A DNA stretch of 35,457 bases from Agathobacter sp. Its GTDB lineage: Bacteria > Bacillota > Clostridia > Lachnospirales > Lachnospiraceae. The notes beneath the pieces were generated by a model that had not been told where the DNA came from, ran no database searches, and saw nothing but the letters and a program-made list of their open reading frames with translations. The stretch lies in the NCBI GenBank assembly GCA_022772675.1, contig JALEZW010000017.1:1-35457 (forward strand), in the 5' to 3' direction. This document shows, in pieces, positions 16,330 to 25,677 of the stretch (its first letter is position 1; each line of letters opens with the position of its first letter). The position numbers and the translations under genes were made by a program.

Positions 16330-17769
16330 ATGGCTAAAGAAAAGAAACTTGTTGAAGCCATCACTTCCATGGAGGAAGATTTTGCACAATGGTATACGGA
16401 TGTTGTGAAGAAGGCTGAATTGATTGATTACTCTGCAGTAAAAGGATGTATGATTATTAAGCCTTACGGGTATGCCATCTGGGAGAATATACAGCATGAA
16501 CTGGACAGAAGATTTAAGGAGACCGGCGTAGAGAATGTCTATATGCCGATGTTTATTCCGGAGAGTCTTCTGGAGAAAGAAAAGGATCACGTGGAGGGGT
16601 TTGCACCGGAGGTTGCATGGGTAACACAGGGTGGTTTAAATGAACTGCCGGAGCGTTTGTGTGTGAGACCGACATCAGAGACTCTGTTCTGCGATTTTTA
16701 TAAAAATATTGTTCATTCCTATCGGGATCTGCCGAAGGTATATAACCAGTGGTGTTCGGTAGTCCGCTGGGAGAAGGAGACACGTCCGTTCCTGCGCTCC
16801 AGAGAGTTTTTGTGGCAGGAGGGACATACGGCTCATGCAACGGCTGAGGAAGCAGAGGCGCGGACAATTCAGATGCTGAATCTGTATGCAGATTTCTGTG
16901 AAGAATTTCTTGCGATGCCGGTTGTCAGAGGACAGAAGACCGAGAAAGAAAAATTTGCCGGAGCAGAGGCTACCTATACCATTGAGGCACTGATGCATGA
17001 TGGCAAGGCACTGCAGTCGGGAACGAGCCATAATTTTGGCGATGGATTTGCCAAGGCATTCGGAATCCAGTTTACAGATAAAGAGAATACATTACAGTAT
17101 GTCCATCAGACATCCTGGGGTGTTACTACCCGGCTGATCGGAGCCATTATCATGGTTCATGGAGATGATGACGGACTGGTGCTGCCTCCAAAAGTAGCAC
17201 CGACGCAGGTCATGGTTATCCCGATTCAGATGCAGAAAGATGGGGTAATGGATAAGGCAGAGGAGGTTCATGAGCGTCTTGGAAAAATCTGCCGTGCAAA
17301 GCTGGATGATTCCGACAAGAGTCCGGGCTGGAAATTCTCCGAGCAGGAGATGCGTGGTATTCCCCTTCGTGTAGAGCTGGGACCTAAGGACATTGCTTCA
17401 AATACATGTGTGGTTGTCAGACGTGACACAAGAGAGAAGACGCAGGTTTCTCTGGATGAACTGGAGACAAAGATTCCGGAAATGTTAGAAACAATGCAGA
17501 GAGAGATGTTTGAGCGGGCAAAGGCTCACCGTGACGCACATATCTGGGATGCACATAATTACGAGGAATTTAAGGATATTGCAGAGAATAAACCGGGCTT
17601 CATCCGCGGAATGTGGTGCGGAGATCAGGCGTGTGAGGATAAGATTAAGGAGGAGCTGGCAGTGACATCACGATGCCTGCCATTTAATGATAAGGAGCAG
17701 ATTTCAGATGTCTGTGTCTGCTGCGGAAAACCGGCACATAAGCTGGTATATTGGGGAAAGGCATATTAA
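16330..17769 (+). CDS. proS: Prolyl-tRNA synthetase, short (archaeal/eukaryotic-like) type
   Basis: Encodes 479 residues. ATG 16330 is chosen because AAAAGGAG precedes it and the protein start [20 protein letters not shown] matches the family; the upstream in-frame ATG 16246 overlaps the promoter. It charges tRNA-Pro with proline. Class II motif 2 ([20 protein letters not shown]) and motif 3 ([17 protein letters not shown]) are clear. There is no inserted editing domain, and the C-terminus has Cys residues ([19 protein letters not shown]) of the zinc-binding type, as in the short ProRS group. It is followed after 36 nt by the GGDEF gene. Confidence 0.95.
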   Translation: MAKEKKLVEAITSMEEDFAQWYTDVVKKAELIDYSAVKGCMIIKPYGYAIWENIQHELDRRFKETGVENVYMPMFIPESLLEKEKDHVEGFAPEVAWVTQGGLNELPERLCVRPTSETLFCDFYKNIVHSYRDLPKVYNQWCSVVRWEKETRPFLRSREFLWQEGHTAHATAEEAEARTIQMLNLYADFCEEFLAMPVVRGQKTEKEKFAGAEATYTIEALMHDGKALQSGTSHNFGDGFAKAFGIQFTDKENTLQYVHQTSWGVTTRLIGAIIMVHGDDDGLVLPPKVAPTQVMVIPIQMQKDGVMDKAEEVHERLGKICRAKLDDSDKSPGWKFSEQEMRGIPLRVELGPKDIASNTCVVVRRDTREKTQVSLDELETKIPEMLETMQREMFERAKAHRDAHIWDAHNYEEFKDIAENKPGFIRGMWCGDQACEDKIKEELAVTSRCLPFNDKEQISDVCVCCGKPAHKLVYWGKAY

Positions 17770-17805
17770 AACGCCAATGCAAAAAACTTGACGGGGGAGA
17801 GAGTC

Positions 17806-20800
17806 ATGTTAGATAAATATTTTAATGGGGTAATTGAACAGGTATATCACCGGATAGGGACGGAGGAGAAGAATATTGTTATGGCAAGCTATAACAATGA
17901 CTTCTCTGTGTCTGCGCTGGAGAACATAAAGCGTTATCAGGGAGATGATAACGTTTTTTTTACCAGCTGTGAGCTCAAATACGGAGAAATTTGTGAGGCA
18001 TACGAGCCATTTCTTGACATCATCTGTGCCATGACACGCAGATATAAGGATGGAAATATCGAGGAGCTTCTGATAAAATGTGGGGTCTATGAACTGCACC
18101 GTTCTCTTTTCATTAACTATTATAAAGAAGGCATTGGGGAGCGGGAGGAGAGCGTTCTCTTAAATGAAGTGGCATATGAACAGAAGCGTATGACCGCTGC
18201 GATTGCGGACATGCTGCGGGAACTTGCAGAAGAATGTCCGGTGCTTGTAGTTATCAATCGTTTTCAGCTGGCCAGCCGCAGTACCATGGAGCTGATTTCG
18301 GCACTTCTTAAGAAACCGTCTTCGAGGATTGGAATTGTTCTTGGTGTCAATGAGATGCAGCCGTGTCTTGATACTTCTTCCGCAGTCTGGGATATGATTA
18401 TGGAGAGTCTGGAGGACAGCAGCCAGATTTATCATATCGGAAGTTCCGGGCAGTGCAGGAACAGTGAGAAGTCAGCCAGCATCGCAGATCACAATAATAA
18501 GGGGATGCTGAGCCAGATAGAGCGGATTGCAGCATTTCTTGATTTTGAACAGGCAAAAAGTTATCTTCAGGAGATTGAGTACAAGCTGAAATTTGAGGAC
18601 ATGGTGCTGGATGATGAAACATGCCGGGATTTTTATCTGCTTTATGCACGTGTCTCCATTCTGCTGGGGGATTTGTCTAAAGTACTGGAGATGGTGGAAG
18701 GAGCATTCCGTCTGCCTGTTGTGAAGAAGAATTGGGCATACCGGAGTGAGTGTGCCATTTTAAAGGGTACCTGTCTTATGTATCAGGGCAAACTGGATAA
18801 GGCAGAGAACTATGCCCGGTTGGCAAAAGAGGAGGCGGAAAAGAGCGGTGATGAGAATCAGATTTTTAAGGCAGAACTTCTTGAAGTGATGGCAAGGATG
18901 TCCGGATGGTATAATATCTTTTTCTGTGTGCAGGATATCCCAATTGATGAGGAACTGATTGATAAGATGGTGCAGAAACGTTATCTGAATCACCTGGCTC
19001 ATATTTATATCTATGCCTATGATAATGGACCGGAGGTTGTAGCAAGGGCTTATCGCTCAGAAGAATCACTTCTGTATTTCAGTAAAGGAGTGGCACTGGC
19101 AAAGGAAATCGGTAACGAACAGCTGGTAACGGATGCTTATCAGAAAAATATTATGCTTGCATCTACGAATGGAATGAATGAGATTGCAATGCTGTATTCC
19201 GTTCGCACGTACCAGTTTATGAAAACCCATGGAACTATGAACGAAGGGCGGATTCTTTCAGGAATCGGCTATAATCTGAGTGCCCTGGGGGATCATGAGG
19301 GAGTGGACCGGTATTATAACCGTTCTATTGAGATTTTTTATCACCTTCGTCTGCCGGAGGAAATTGCTGAGGTATTTTACAACCGTTCTTTAAATTATAT
19401 TATGCAGGAGAAATACAGCCAGGCAGAGCATGACCTTTTGCTTGTAATGAAAGCGATTGAAAAGCTTCATCTGAACAGCCTCAGAGTATGTAATCTTTCG
19501 AAACTATATGGACTTTTGGCTGTGGTAAGCATTATGCTGGAGGATTGCTTTAATTGTGAGCGGTATCTTTTAAGCTGCCGTCAGTTCCTGAATTATATTG
19601 TTGAAAAAGAAAAGAATAATGCCAATGAAGAAGTAATCCATGACTATGCCAGATGTGACGATGATATGTTTTTATACACCTTTGCACAGTCCATGCTGTA
19701 CTGGATGAATGGGGATAACAGAGCTGCATTGGAGGGATTTGAACAGGCAGAACGTTTTTTGAAGAGGGCAGAGGGAAATCAGTTCTTTTCATACCGCATT
19801 TTCCGGAAAAACCGTATCAAATTTTTTGAGGAAAACGGACTTGCCGAGCGAAGCAACCGGGAAAAACGGACATTAGAGCAGCATGAGGAAATGAGCAGAC
19901 AGATTGCGAAAACATTTCCAAGGGAACTTTTGGACGAGATTGATCTGGGAGAGCATGCAGACATCTGCAGGGTATCGGAAGAGGATATTGAGGTTCTGAT
20001 TAAACAGGAAGGTCTGGCGCAGGATTATATGACAACCCGCGGTCAGATGGAATTTATTTCTACCTGGCAGAAACTCATTGACGTTGGAGACTGCGATGTT
20101 CAGACTATGCTGCAAAATGCATTCCACACCTTCATCAACCATTTCAACTTAGACTGTGCACTTTATATCTGCTACCGCGATGATGGGGCGCAGGTACTGT
20201 ACAATGACACTGGATGTGAGATGACGGATGAGGTTCTGGAGGGACTCAGTAAGACATTGTATGAGTATCCACAGGGCTTTGCGGTATCCAAAATCAGCGA
20301 CAGCTTTTTTGAACATCAGGACACGGTAGCTTACTTTGGAGTGGATGATGTGTGTTCTCTGGTGGCAGTTCCCTTTTTTAAAAACGGTATGCTTACCAGT
20401 CTTCTGATTACTTATGTCCGGATGAAGGACAACTGGCACGGGTCAATTGAACGCTATATGTTAAATGAGAATGATCTTCGTATTTATACCCTTCTTTTCC
20501 GGGAAATGGAGTATTCCATTAACCGGATGGAGGCGAATGAGAAAATCTATCTCATGAACCGAAAGCTGCAGGAGGCGGCGGTGACAGATATGCTGACAGG
20601 AATTTATAACCGTGCGGGTATGTATGCGGAAATCAAGCATATGGCCGAAAAATATGGTGTTTCATCGGTGCCGCACCATGTAGGACTTATGTTTATCGAC
20701 CTGGATAATTTTAAGCACTATAATGATACCTTTGGTCATGATGTTGGAGACCTGATTTTAAAGGAAATGGCTGATATTTTCAAGGAAGCAGCCGGTGAAC

Positions 20801-21114
20801 GGGGATTTGTCAGCCGCTATGGCGGGGATGAGTTTATCATGATCTTAAATACGGATGACAGGCAGGAGTTAGAGGATATTGCAAAGGGAATTTATAAAGA
20901 AATTCATCGGACAAACGGGTTCCAGCAGGCCATCGAGGAATATTTAGGCCATAGGATTGAAACCACTCCGGAGCGTAGGATTACCTGCTCCATTGGAATC
21001 TCCCAGGCCGGGAATGTCCGGGGAGAGGAAGACATCAATGAGCTGATCCGACAGGCGGATGAGTTGTTATATACCGTTAAAACGGGTGAAAAAGGACATT
21101 ACGCATTTTTATGA
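17806..21114 (+). CDS. Large GGDEF protein: degenerate AAA/STAND-like domain, TPR-like helices, GAF-like domain, diguanylate cyclase
   Basis: Encodes 1102 residues from ATG 17806 (GGGGGAGAG upstream). Residues 1-215 resemble the ATPase part of STAND/MalT-type proteins, with a Walker B-like LVVINRFQLASRSTMELI whose Asp pair is replaced, and no P-loop visible, so nucleotide hydrolysis is doubtful. Residues about 230-650 are helical and TPR-like. Residues about 745-905 look like a GAF domain. The C-terminal domain (925-1102) is a diguanylate cyclase: TDMLTGIYNR, DLDNF at 965, and an intact RYGGDEF with GGDEF at 1006-1010. The inhibitory RxxD site is absent (GERG in its place), so product feedback is unlikely. 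It overlaps cca by 4 nt. No membrane segment is seen. Probable role: cytoplasmic c-di-GMP synthase controlled by an unknown signal. Confidence 0.85.
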   Translation: MLDKYFNGVIEQVYHRIGTEEKNIVMASYNNDFSVSALENIKRYQGDDNVFFTSCELKYGEICEAYEPFLDIICAMTRRYKDGNIEELLIKCGVYELHRSLFINYYKEGIGEREESVLLNEVAYEQKRMTAAIADMLRELAEECPVLVVINRFQLASRSTMELISALLKKPSSRIGIVLGVNEMQPCLDTSSAVWDMIMESLEDSSQIYHIGSSGQCRNSEKSASIADHNNKGMLSQIERIAAFLDFEQAKSYLQEIEYKLKFEDMVLDDETCRDFYLLYARVSILLGDLSKVLEMVEGAFRLPVVKKNWAYRSECAILKGTCLMYQGKLDKAENYARLAKEEAEKSGDENQIFKAELLEVMARMSGWYNIFFCVQDIPIDEELIDKMVQKRYLNHLAHIYIYAYDNGPEVVARAYRSEESLLYFSKGVALAKEIGNEQLVTDAYQKNIMLASTNGMNEIAMLYSVRTYQFMKTHGTMNEGRILSGIGYNLSALGDHEGVDRYYNRSIEIFYHLRLPEEIAEVFYNRSLNYIMQEKYSQAEHDLLLVMKAIEKLHLNSLRVCNLSKLYGLLAVVSIMLEDCFNCERYLLSCRQFLNYIVEKEKNNANEEVIHDYARCDDDMFLYTFAQSMLYWMNGDNRAALEGFEQAERFLKRAEGNQFFSYRIFRKNRIKFFEENGLAERSNREKRTLEQHEEMSRQIAKTFPRELLDEIDLGEHADICRVSEEDIEVLIKQEGLAQDYMTTRGQMEFISTWQKLIDVGDCDVQTMLQNAFHTFINHFNLDCALYICYRDDGAQVLYNDTGCEMTDEVLEGLSKTLYEYPQGFAVSKISDSFFEHQDTVAYFGVDDVCSLVAVPFFKNGMLTSLLITYVRMKDNWHGSIERYMLNENDLRIYTLLFREMEYSINRMEANEKIYLMNRKLQEAAVTDMLTGIYNRAGMYAEIKHMAEKYGVSSVPHHVGLMFIDLDNFKHYNDTFGHDVGDLILKEMADIFKEAAGERGFVSRYGGDEFIMILNTDDRQELEDIAKGIYKEIHRTNGFQQAIEEYLGHRIETTPERRITCSIGISQAGNVRGEEDINELIRQADELLYTVKTGEKGHYAFL

Positions 21115-22469
21115 AAATCAGATTACCGGAACATGTGAAGCAAATTATACATAGACTCCAGAGGGAAGGCTTTGATGCCTATGCTGTGGGCGGCTGTGTC
21201 AGGGATACGCTGCTGGGGCGGATTCCCCAGGACTGGGATATTACAACGTCCGCAAAGCCGCAGGAGGTAAAGGCACTTTTTTCCCACACCATAGATACCG
21301 GTATTGAGCATGGAACAGTAACGGTAATGCTGGAGCACACCGGATACGAAGTTACAACCTACCGGATTGACGGAGAGTATGAGGATGCCAGGCATCCCAG
21401 TTCTGTTACCTTTACAGGAAATCTGGTGGAGGATTTAAAACGTCGTGATTTTACCATTAATGCCATGGCATATAATGATGAGGCCGGACTGGTGGATGTG
21501 TTTGGCGGAGCTGAGGACTTAAAAAGAAAGGTAATCCGTTGCGTGGGAAATCCCATTGACCGTTTTACAGAGGATGCGCTTCGGATGCTTCGGGCACTGC
21601 GGTTTGCAGCACAGCTGGGATTTTCCGTTGAGGAAGAAACAAAAAAGGCAGCAGCGGCCCTGGCAGAAAATTTAAAAAAGGTCAGTGCGGAGCGGATTCA
21701 GATAGAACTTGTGAAGCTTCTTGTATCGGAGCATCCGGAGGAGATAAGGCAGGTTTATGAGCTGGGGCTCAGCCGGATTTTCCTGCCGGAATTTGACCGG
21801 ATGATGGTGACAGAGCAGAATACAAAGCACCACTGTTATTCGGTAGGTGAGCACACAATCCGTACGCTGCAGGAGGTTCCTGCGGACAGGGTGCTTCGGC
21901 TTACGATGCTTCTCCATGATGTGGCAAAGCCGGTCTGCCGAACAACGGATGAGAAGGGACAGGATCATTTCAAGGGACATCCTGCAAAGGGTGCTGAGAT
22001 GGCACGGGAAATCTTAAGGCGGCTTAAGTTTGATAATGCCACAATAGACCGGGTATGCCTTTTGGTCCGCTATCATGATGACCGGCCTAAGGTTACTCCT
22101 GAGAATGTAAGACGTGCGGCGAGCAGAATCGGTGCGGACAATATGGAAGCTCTCTTTGCGGTGAAACGTGGGGACATGCTGGGGCAGAGCCTCTATGAGA
22201 GGGAGGAAAAGCTTGCCTATATCGATGAATATGAAACACTGTGGAATCAGATCCAGACAGAAAACCAGTGTGTAAGAAAAAAAGAGCTGGCGGTAAATGG
22301 AAAAGATCTGATTACCCTGGGAATGAAGCAGGGAAAAGAAATCGGAGAGATGATAAACCGGCTGTTTGACCGTGTTTTAGAGGAACCCGAACTGAATACA
22401 AAGGAGAAGCTGCTTGCCATTGCAAAAGCAATTCTGCAGGACAATTCTGCAGATTCCGGGAATAAATAA
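21111..22469 (+). CDS. cca: CCA tRNA nucleotidyltransferase with HD domain
   Basis: Encodes 452 residues; ATG 21111 overlaps the stop of the GGDEF gene (ATGA), suggesting coupled translation. The class II nucleotidyltransferase head shows YAVGGCVRDTLLG and catalytic DWD (D41, D43), followed by the KRRDFTINAMAYN template motif and, at about residue 269, an HD motif (LLHDVAKP). The enzyme adds or repairs the 3' CCA of tRNAs; this suits the genome, since the tRNA genes at 33510-33785 carry no CCA. It could in principle be one half of a split CC/A-adding pair, which the sequence does not decide. Confidence 0.92.
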   Translation: MKIRLPEHVKQIIHRLQREGFDAYAVGGCVRDTLLGRIPQDWDITTSAKPQEVKALFSHTIDTGIEHGTVTVMLEHTGYEVTTYRIDGEYEDARHPSSVTFTGNLVEDLKRRDFTINAMAYNDEAGLVDVFGGAEDLKRKVIRCVGNPIDRFTEDALRMLRALRFAAQLGFSVEEETKKAAAALAENLKKVSAERIQIELVKLLVSEHPEEIRQVYELGLSRIFLPEFDRMMVTEQNTKHHCYSVGEHTIRTLQEVPADRVLRLTMLLHDVAKPVCRTTDEKGQDHFKGHPAKGAEMAREILRRLKFDNATIDRVCLLVRYHDDRPKVTPENVRRAASRIGADNMEALFAVKRGDMLGQSLYEREEKLAYIDEYETLWNQIQTENQCVRKKELAVNGKDLITLGMKQGKEIGEMINRLFDRVLEEPELNTKEKLLAIAKAILQDNSADSGNK

Positions 22470-22516
22470 AACCCCCGTCCCATATGATATTGTATCATGA
22501 TATGGGAGGGGTTATT
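22470..22516 (+). terminator. Long stem-loop terminator after cca that holds the cotS Shine-Dalgarno
   Basis: AACCCC (22470-22475) pairs with GGGGTT (22508-22513) and TCCCATAT (22478-22485) with ATATGGGA (22500-22507), with further GATA/TATC pairing inside; TTATTTT follows. It should end the cca transcript. The 3' arm contains GGGAGGGG (22504-22511), the only good ribosome-binding site for the next gene. Confidence 0.75.
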
Positions 22517-23488
22517 TTGTATCAGCAGCCGGAAACAATTTTGGAACAGTATGATGTGGAAACAAAGAAGATTTCGAAAGGCAGAGGGGCATTTCTCTGT
22601 GAAACAAATCAGGGAATGAAAATACTTGCGCCTTTTCGGGGCTCTAAGGAAAAAGGACTGTTTTTAAGCGGGGTTCTGCAGGAATTAAAAGAGAATGGTT
22701 ATCCGGCAGAGCAGATACTGCGGGCAAAGGATGGCTCCTGTGTGGTTCAGGATGAGAGTGGAATGCGTTACTGGCTGAAGGATTATAAGGAAGGCAGTGA
22801 GTGCTCTGCGGTAAGAGAAAGCGATATTCTTGCGGGAGTTCATGAAATTGCTACTTTTCACGCGGCTGTCAGAAGATGTTCCCTGCAGATTCCGGAGTTT
22901 ATGAAAAAAGAGAAAAACAGTCTGCAGTTATTATACTCGAGACATTTTAAGGAACTCATCCTGCTTAAAAATTATGTCCGTTCCAGAAAGAAAAAGAATG
23001 CTTTTGAAAGCCGTTTCAGAGAGCTGTATCCCCATTTCATCGCACAGGCAAAGGAGGCTTTGGATCAGCTTAACGGACAGGAGGAAGCCTTTGATGAAAT
23101 GCTGCTCTGTCATGGAGACTGTAATCAGCACAATATTTTACATACGGCAGAAGGATTTTGCCTGATCAATTTTGAAAATATGTTCTGGGGAAAGCAGGTA
23201 GTGGATCTGGTAAATTTTTTAAGGAAAATGATGGAAAAAAATAGCTGGAGTATTCAGCTTGGAAGAAGTATTCTGGAAGAATATGATAAAGTGGTAAATC
23301 TTACGGAAGGCGACAGGAAACTCATCTATATTCTTTTGCTTTTCCCGGAAAAATTCTGGAAAATCTCAAACCATTACAGCAATTCCCATAAGGCATGGGT
23401 ATCAGGCAGGGATATCGAGAAGCTGGAAAAATTATCGGAGATGGAGCCGGCGCGGGTACGATTTTTGGAAAACGTATTTTCTTTTTAA
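22517..23488 (+). CDS. CotS-family spore coat protein (kinase fold)
   Basis: Encodes about 323 residues if started at TTG 22517, which has GGGAGGGG 6 nt upstream; ATG 22484 and ATG 22502 in the same frame lie inside or upstream of that site and are less likely. The fold is that of the aminoglycoside phosphotransferase/CotS group: N-terminal lobe, then HGDCNQHNIL as the catalytic loop and LINFENMFWGKQVVDL as the metal-binding segment. In the latter, Asn stands where active kinases have Asp (IDFD/E), so activity may be lost or altered. CotS proteins sit in the inner spore coat in Bacillus. It is followed after 23 nt by a lipoprotein gene. Confidence 0.75.
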   Translation: MYQQPETILEQYDVETKKISKGRGAFLCETNQGMKILAPFRGSKEKGLFLSGVLQELKENGYPAEQILRAKDGSCVVQDESGMRYWLKDYKEGSECSAVRESDILAGVHEIATFHAAVRRCSLQIPEFMKKEKNSLQLLYSRHFKELILLKNYVRSRKKKNAFESRFRELYPHFIAQAKEALDQLNGQEEAFDEMLLCHGDCNQHNILHTAEGFCLINFENMFWGKQVVDLVNFLRKMMEKNSWSIQLGRSILEEYDKVVNLTEGDRKLIYILLLFPEKFWKISNHYSNSHKAWVSGRDIEKLEKLSEMEPARVRFLENVFSF

Positions 23489-23511
23489 GGAAGAAGGGCT
23501 ATACTAAAGAT

Positions 23512-24765
23512 ATGAGAAAAATAGCAATCAGAAAAAAAATTATATATTTCTGCCTGCTGGCAGTAATGTTTCTTTTTTCTGCCTGTGGGAAACAGGAGAC
23601 CTCAGGAGATGGCGTGACCTATTTTCACCATTCCCGGGCCGGGGAACAGACAGGGGATACGGAAGGGGAAACACAGCTGTCTGCAGATGAGACAGAGGGA
23701 AAAGAATACTTTCTGGTCACTGTGGTGGATCAGATTGAGGAGACGCTGCAACTTTACCGCTATTCGGATCAGATGGAGTACCGTTACTACTATTCCAGCA
23801 GCACGGTATTTTACAATAAGTTCGGAAACCGGACACCGGTTACGAATTTAGAACCGGGTCTTTTGGTTACCATAGGGGAGATTGACAGCAGCGGGAGCCT
23901 GACGGAGGTTCATATTTCCGATGCCGCCTGGGTCTATGATGATGTAAAGCGCTTTTCTGTCAATCCGGATATGGAGATGTTAAAGATTGGATCGGGAAAA
24001 TACCGGTTTACAAATGAAACGATGGTTTTTTCCGGAAACAAGAGGCTTCAGATGACGGATTTAAAGGAAGGCGATGTTCTCTCGGTTGTGGGGCATGATA
24101 AGGATGTTTTGTCTGTGCGTGTCACGACTGCCCAGGGAACGCTGGCCCTTACCAACACCGGGCTCTTTGAGGGAAGCTTTTTGCAGCTGGGAACAAAAAT
24201 CTTTACAGAGATCACGCCGGATATGGAGATTTCCGTACCGGAGGGAACCTATGAGCTTCGCGTGGCAAATAAAGGCTGGGGCGGAAATACTGAGGTGACC
24301 ATTACAAGAGGCCGGACAACCTATGTGGATTTAGATAAAATAAAGGGAGATGGGCCATCCTATGGAAAAATCAAGTTTGTTATCGATGACCCGTCGGCAG
24401 AACTTCTGATTGATGGGAAGGAGACGGACTATGAAAAGCCGGTGAAACTGACCTATGGAAGCCACAGTATTGTGGTCTATTCCACAGAATACGGCACCTG
24501 GAAGCGGAATCTGTTTGTGAATTCCGCGGAATCCACTATTGTTATAGAGCTTTCCGATACAGAGGAAGAAAAATCCGGAAACTCTGAGGAAAGCAGTACC
24601 TCGGGAAACCGGAGCAATAGTTCCTCCACAAATAGTGAAAACAGTTCATCATCCTCAGAGTCCCAATCAGGCAAGAGCGAGAAAGAAAAGCGGGAAGAAG
24701 ATCTTGAGACGCTGCGGGATTTGATCTCGGGCCTGACCGATTCCAGTAGTCTTGTGACAAAATGA
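23512..24765 (+). CDS. Lipoprotein with PEGA-like repeats, unknown function
   Basis: Encodes 417 residues. ATG 23512 gives a clear lipoprotein signal: basic MRKIAIRKK, hydrophobic stretch, lipobox LFSAC with C25. Upstream GAAGGG is a weak, rather distant ribosome-binding site. Residues about 65-240 are beta-rich (FLVTVVDQIEETLQLYRYS). Two PEGA-type segments follow (EGTYELRVANKGWGGNTEVT and IDDPSAELLIDGKETDYEKP), surface domains with a short beta sandwich. The C-terminal 70 residues are Ser-, Asn- and Glu-rich, then charged, like a wall-spanning or disordered tail. Location: outer face of the membrane. It neighbours sporulation genes but nothing ties it to sporulation directly. Confidence 0.7.
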   Translation: MRKIAIRKKIIYFCLLAVMFLFSACGKQETSGDGVTYFHHSRAGEQTGDTEGETQLSADETEGKEYFLVTVVDQIEETLQLYRYSDQMEYRYYYSSSTVFYNKFGNRTPVTNLEPGLLVTIGEIDSSGSLTEVHISDAAWVYDDVKRFSVNPDMEMLKIGSGKYRFTNETMVFSGNKRLQMTDLKEGDVLSVVGHDKDVLSVRVTTAQGTLALTNTGLFEGSFLQLGTKIFTEITPDMEISVPEGTYELRVANKGWGGNTEVTITRGRTTYVDLDKIKGDGPSYGKIKFVIDDPSAELLIDGKETDYEKPVKLTYGSHSIVVYSTEYGTWKRNLFVNSAESTIVIELSDTEEEKSGNSEESSTSGNRSNSSSTNSENSSSSSESQSGKSEKEKREEDLETLRDLISGLTDSSSLVTK

Positions 24766-24831
24766 CGATTTTTTCGTTAGATTTTTGGTTGTTTTTAAGG
24801 GCGGTAAAGCCCGAAAATATGGCATTTGTCC

Positions 24832-24860
24832 TTGACAAAAGGCGGGAAAACAAGTATAAA
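24832..24860 (+). promoter_or_regulatory. Vegetative promoter P1 of hup
   Basis: TTGACA (24832-24837), 17-nt spacer, TATAAA (24855-24860). Near consensus, as expected for an abundant nucleoid protein. Confidence 0.8.
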
Positions 24861-24875
24861 TAAACATGTAGTAAT

Positions 24876-24903
24876 TTGAGAGAAGGAACTCGAATTATAT
24901 AAT
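24876..24903 (+). promoter_or_regulatory. Possible second promoter P2 of hup
   Basis: TTGAGA (24876-24881), 16-nt spacer, TATAAT (24898-24903). It would give a leader of only about 20 nt including AGGAGG. It is weaker evidence than P1, as the region is AT-rich. Confidence 0.4.
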
Positions 24904-24929
24904 ATAGAATCCATAGGAGGAATTTTATC

Positions 24930-25202
24930 ATGAACAAGGCAGAGTTAGTTGCAGCAGTAGCTGAGAAAGCAGAGATTTCCAAAAGGGACGCTGAGGCAGC
25001 AGTTAAGGCATTTACAGATGTTATTGCAGAAGAACTTAAGAAGGGTGAAAAGATCCAGTTAGTTGGATTCGGTACTTTCGAGGTTTCTGAGAGAGCTGAG
25101 AGAATCGGAAGAAATCCTCAGACAAAGGAAGAGATTAAGATTCCGGCTTCCAAAGCACCTAAGTTTAAGGCTGGAAAGGCATTAAAGGATTATTTAAACT
25201 AA
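24930..25202 (+). CDS. hup: DNA-binding protein HU
   Basis: Encodes 90 residues; ATG 24930 follows AGGAGG. The sequence is a complete [22 protein letters not shown] at the N-terminus, [20 protein letters not shown] with the conserved Arg- and Pro-containing arm (RNP), and [13 protein letters not shown] at the end. HU dimers bend and compact DNA. Monocistronic: own promoter, and a terminator 20 nt after the stop. hup directly before yabO/rqcP is a common order in Clostridia. Confidence 0.97.
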   Translation: MNKAELVAAVAEKAEISKRDAEAAVKAFTDVIAEELKKGEKIQLVGFGTFEVSERAERIGRNPQTKEEIKIPASKAPKFKAGKALKDYLN

Positions 25203-25221
25203 TTCTGGTGAAATATGTGAA

Positions 25222-25249
25222 GGGAGCGCCGTCTGGTGCTCTCTTTTTT
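25222..25249 (+). terminator. Intrinsic terminator of hup
   Basis: GGGAGCGCC (25222-25230) pairs with GGTGCTCTC (25235-25243), including two G-U pairs, with a GTCT loop and six T (25244-25249). Confidence 0.88.
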
Positions 25250-25325
25250 CATTCGGATTAAAAGCTTGAATGCAGAACTAAAACAAATGCAATCAGTTTA
25301 AATCAGGACAGATGGGAGAATGAGA

Positions 25326-25568
25326 ATGAGACTGGATAAATTTTTAAAGGTATCACGCCTGATCAAGCGGCGCACCGTTGCCAACGAGGCCTGTGACGCA
25401 GGCCGTGTTATGGTGAACGGCAGGCCGGCGAAGGCTTCTACTAACGTGAAGGTTGGAGATGAGATTGAAATCCTGTTCGGACAGAAATCCGTAAAGGTTC
25501 GGGTTACGGATATTCAGGATACCACGAAAAAGGAACAGGCAAAGGATCTGTTCGAATACATATTTTAA
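25326..25568 (+). CDS. rqcP: S4-domain ribosome quality control protein RqcP (YabO)
   Basis: Encodes 80 residues, MRLDKFLKVSRLIKRRTVAN. ATG 25326 has GGGAGA 6 nt upstream; the ATG at 25320 directly abuts that site. The protein is a single S4 RNA-binding domain with the motif ANEACDAGRVMVNGRPAKAS and DEIEILFGQKSVKVRV. RqcP works with RqcH on stalled 50S subunits to add alanine tails to the stuck peptide. Identity to Hsp15-like proteins is also expected, but the position before yabP-yabQ-divIC matches Bacillus yabO. Its 3' end carries a SigE-like promoter for yabP. Confidence 0.93.
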   Translation: MRLDKFLKVSRLIKRRTVANEACDAGRVMVNGRPAKASTNVKVGDEIEILFGQKSVKVRVTDIQDTTKKEQAKDLFEYIF

Positions 25569-25585
25569 GCGGAGGCGCATACATT
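25560..25585 (+). promoter_or_regulatory. Candidate SigE (mother-cell) promoter for yabP
   Basis: ATATT (25560-25564), a 13-nt spacer, and CATACATT (25578-25585) fit the SigE pattern (-35 ATATT-like, -10 CATACA-T). It overlaps the end of rqcP. A stem-loop of CCCCCTGCAT with ATGAAGGGGG (25626-25652) follows in the leader. YabP and YabQ are known SigE-dependent in Bacillus. Confidence 0.55.
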
Positions 25586-25677
25586 ATACCATATCTTATT
25601 CATAATTCGTCTTAGGGAAAGCAGTCCCCCTGCATCAGTCAAATGAAGGGGGATAAGAGGTTTAGGAGGGTATGTGT

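Noticed and set aside
22481..22489. SigK-type -10 box (CATATGATA) before cotS
   Set aside because: The match lies in the terminator stem, where palindromic constraint explains it, and there is no AC-type -35 at the right distance.
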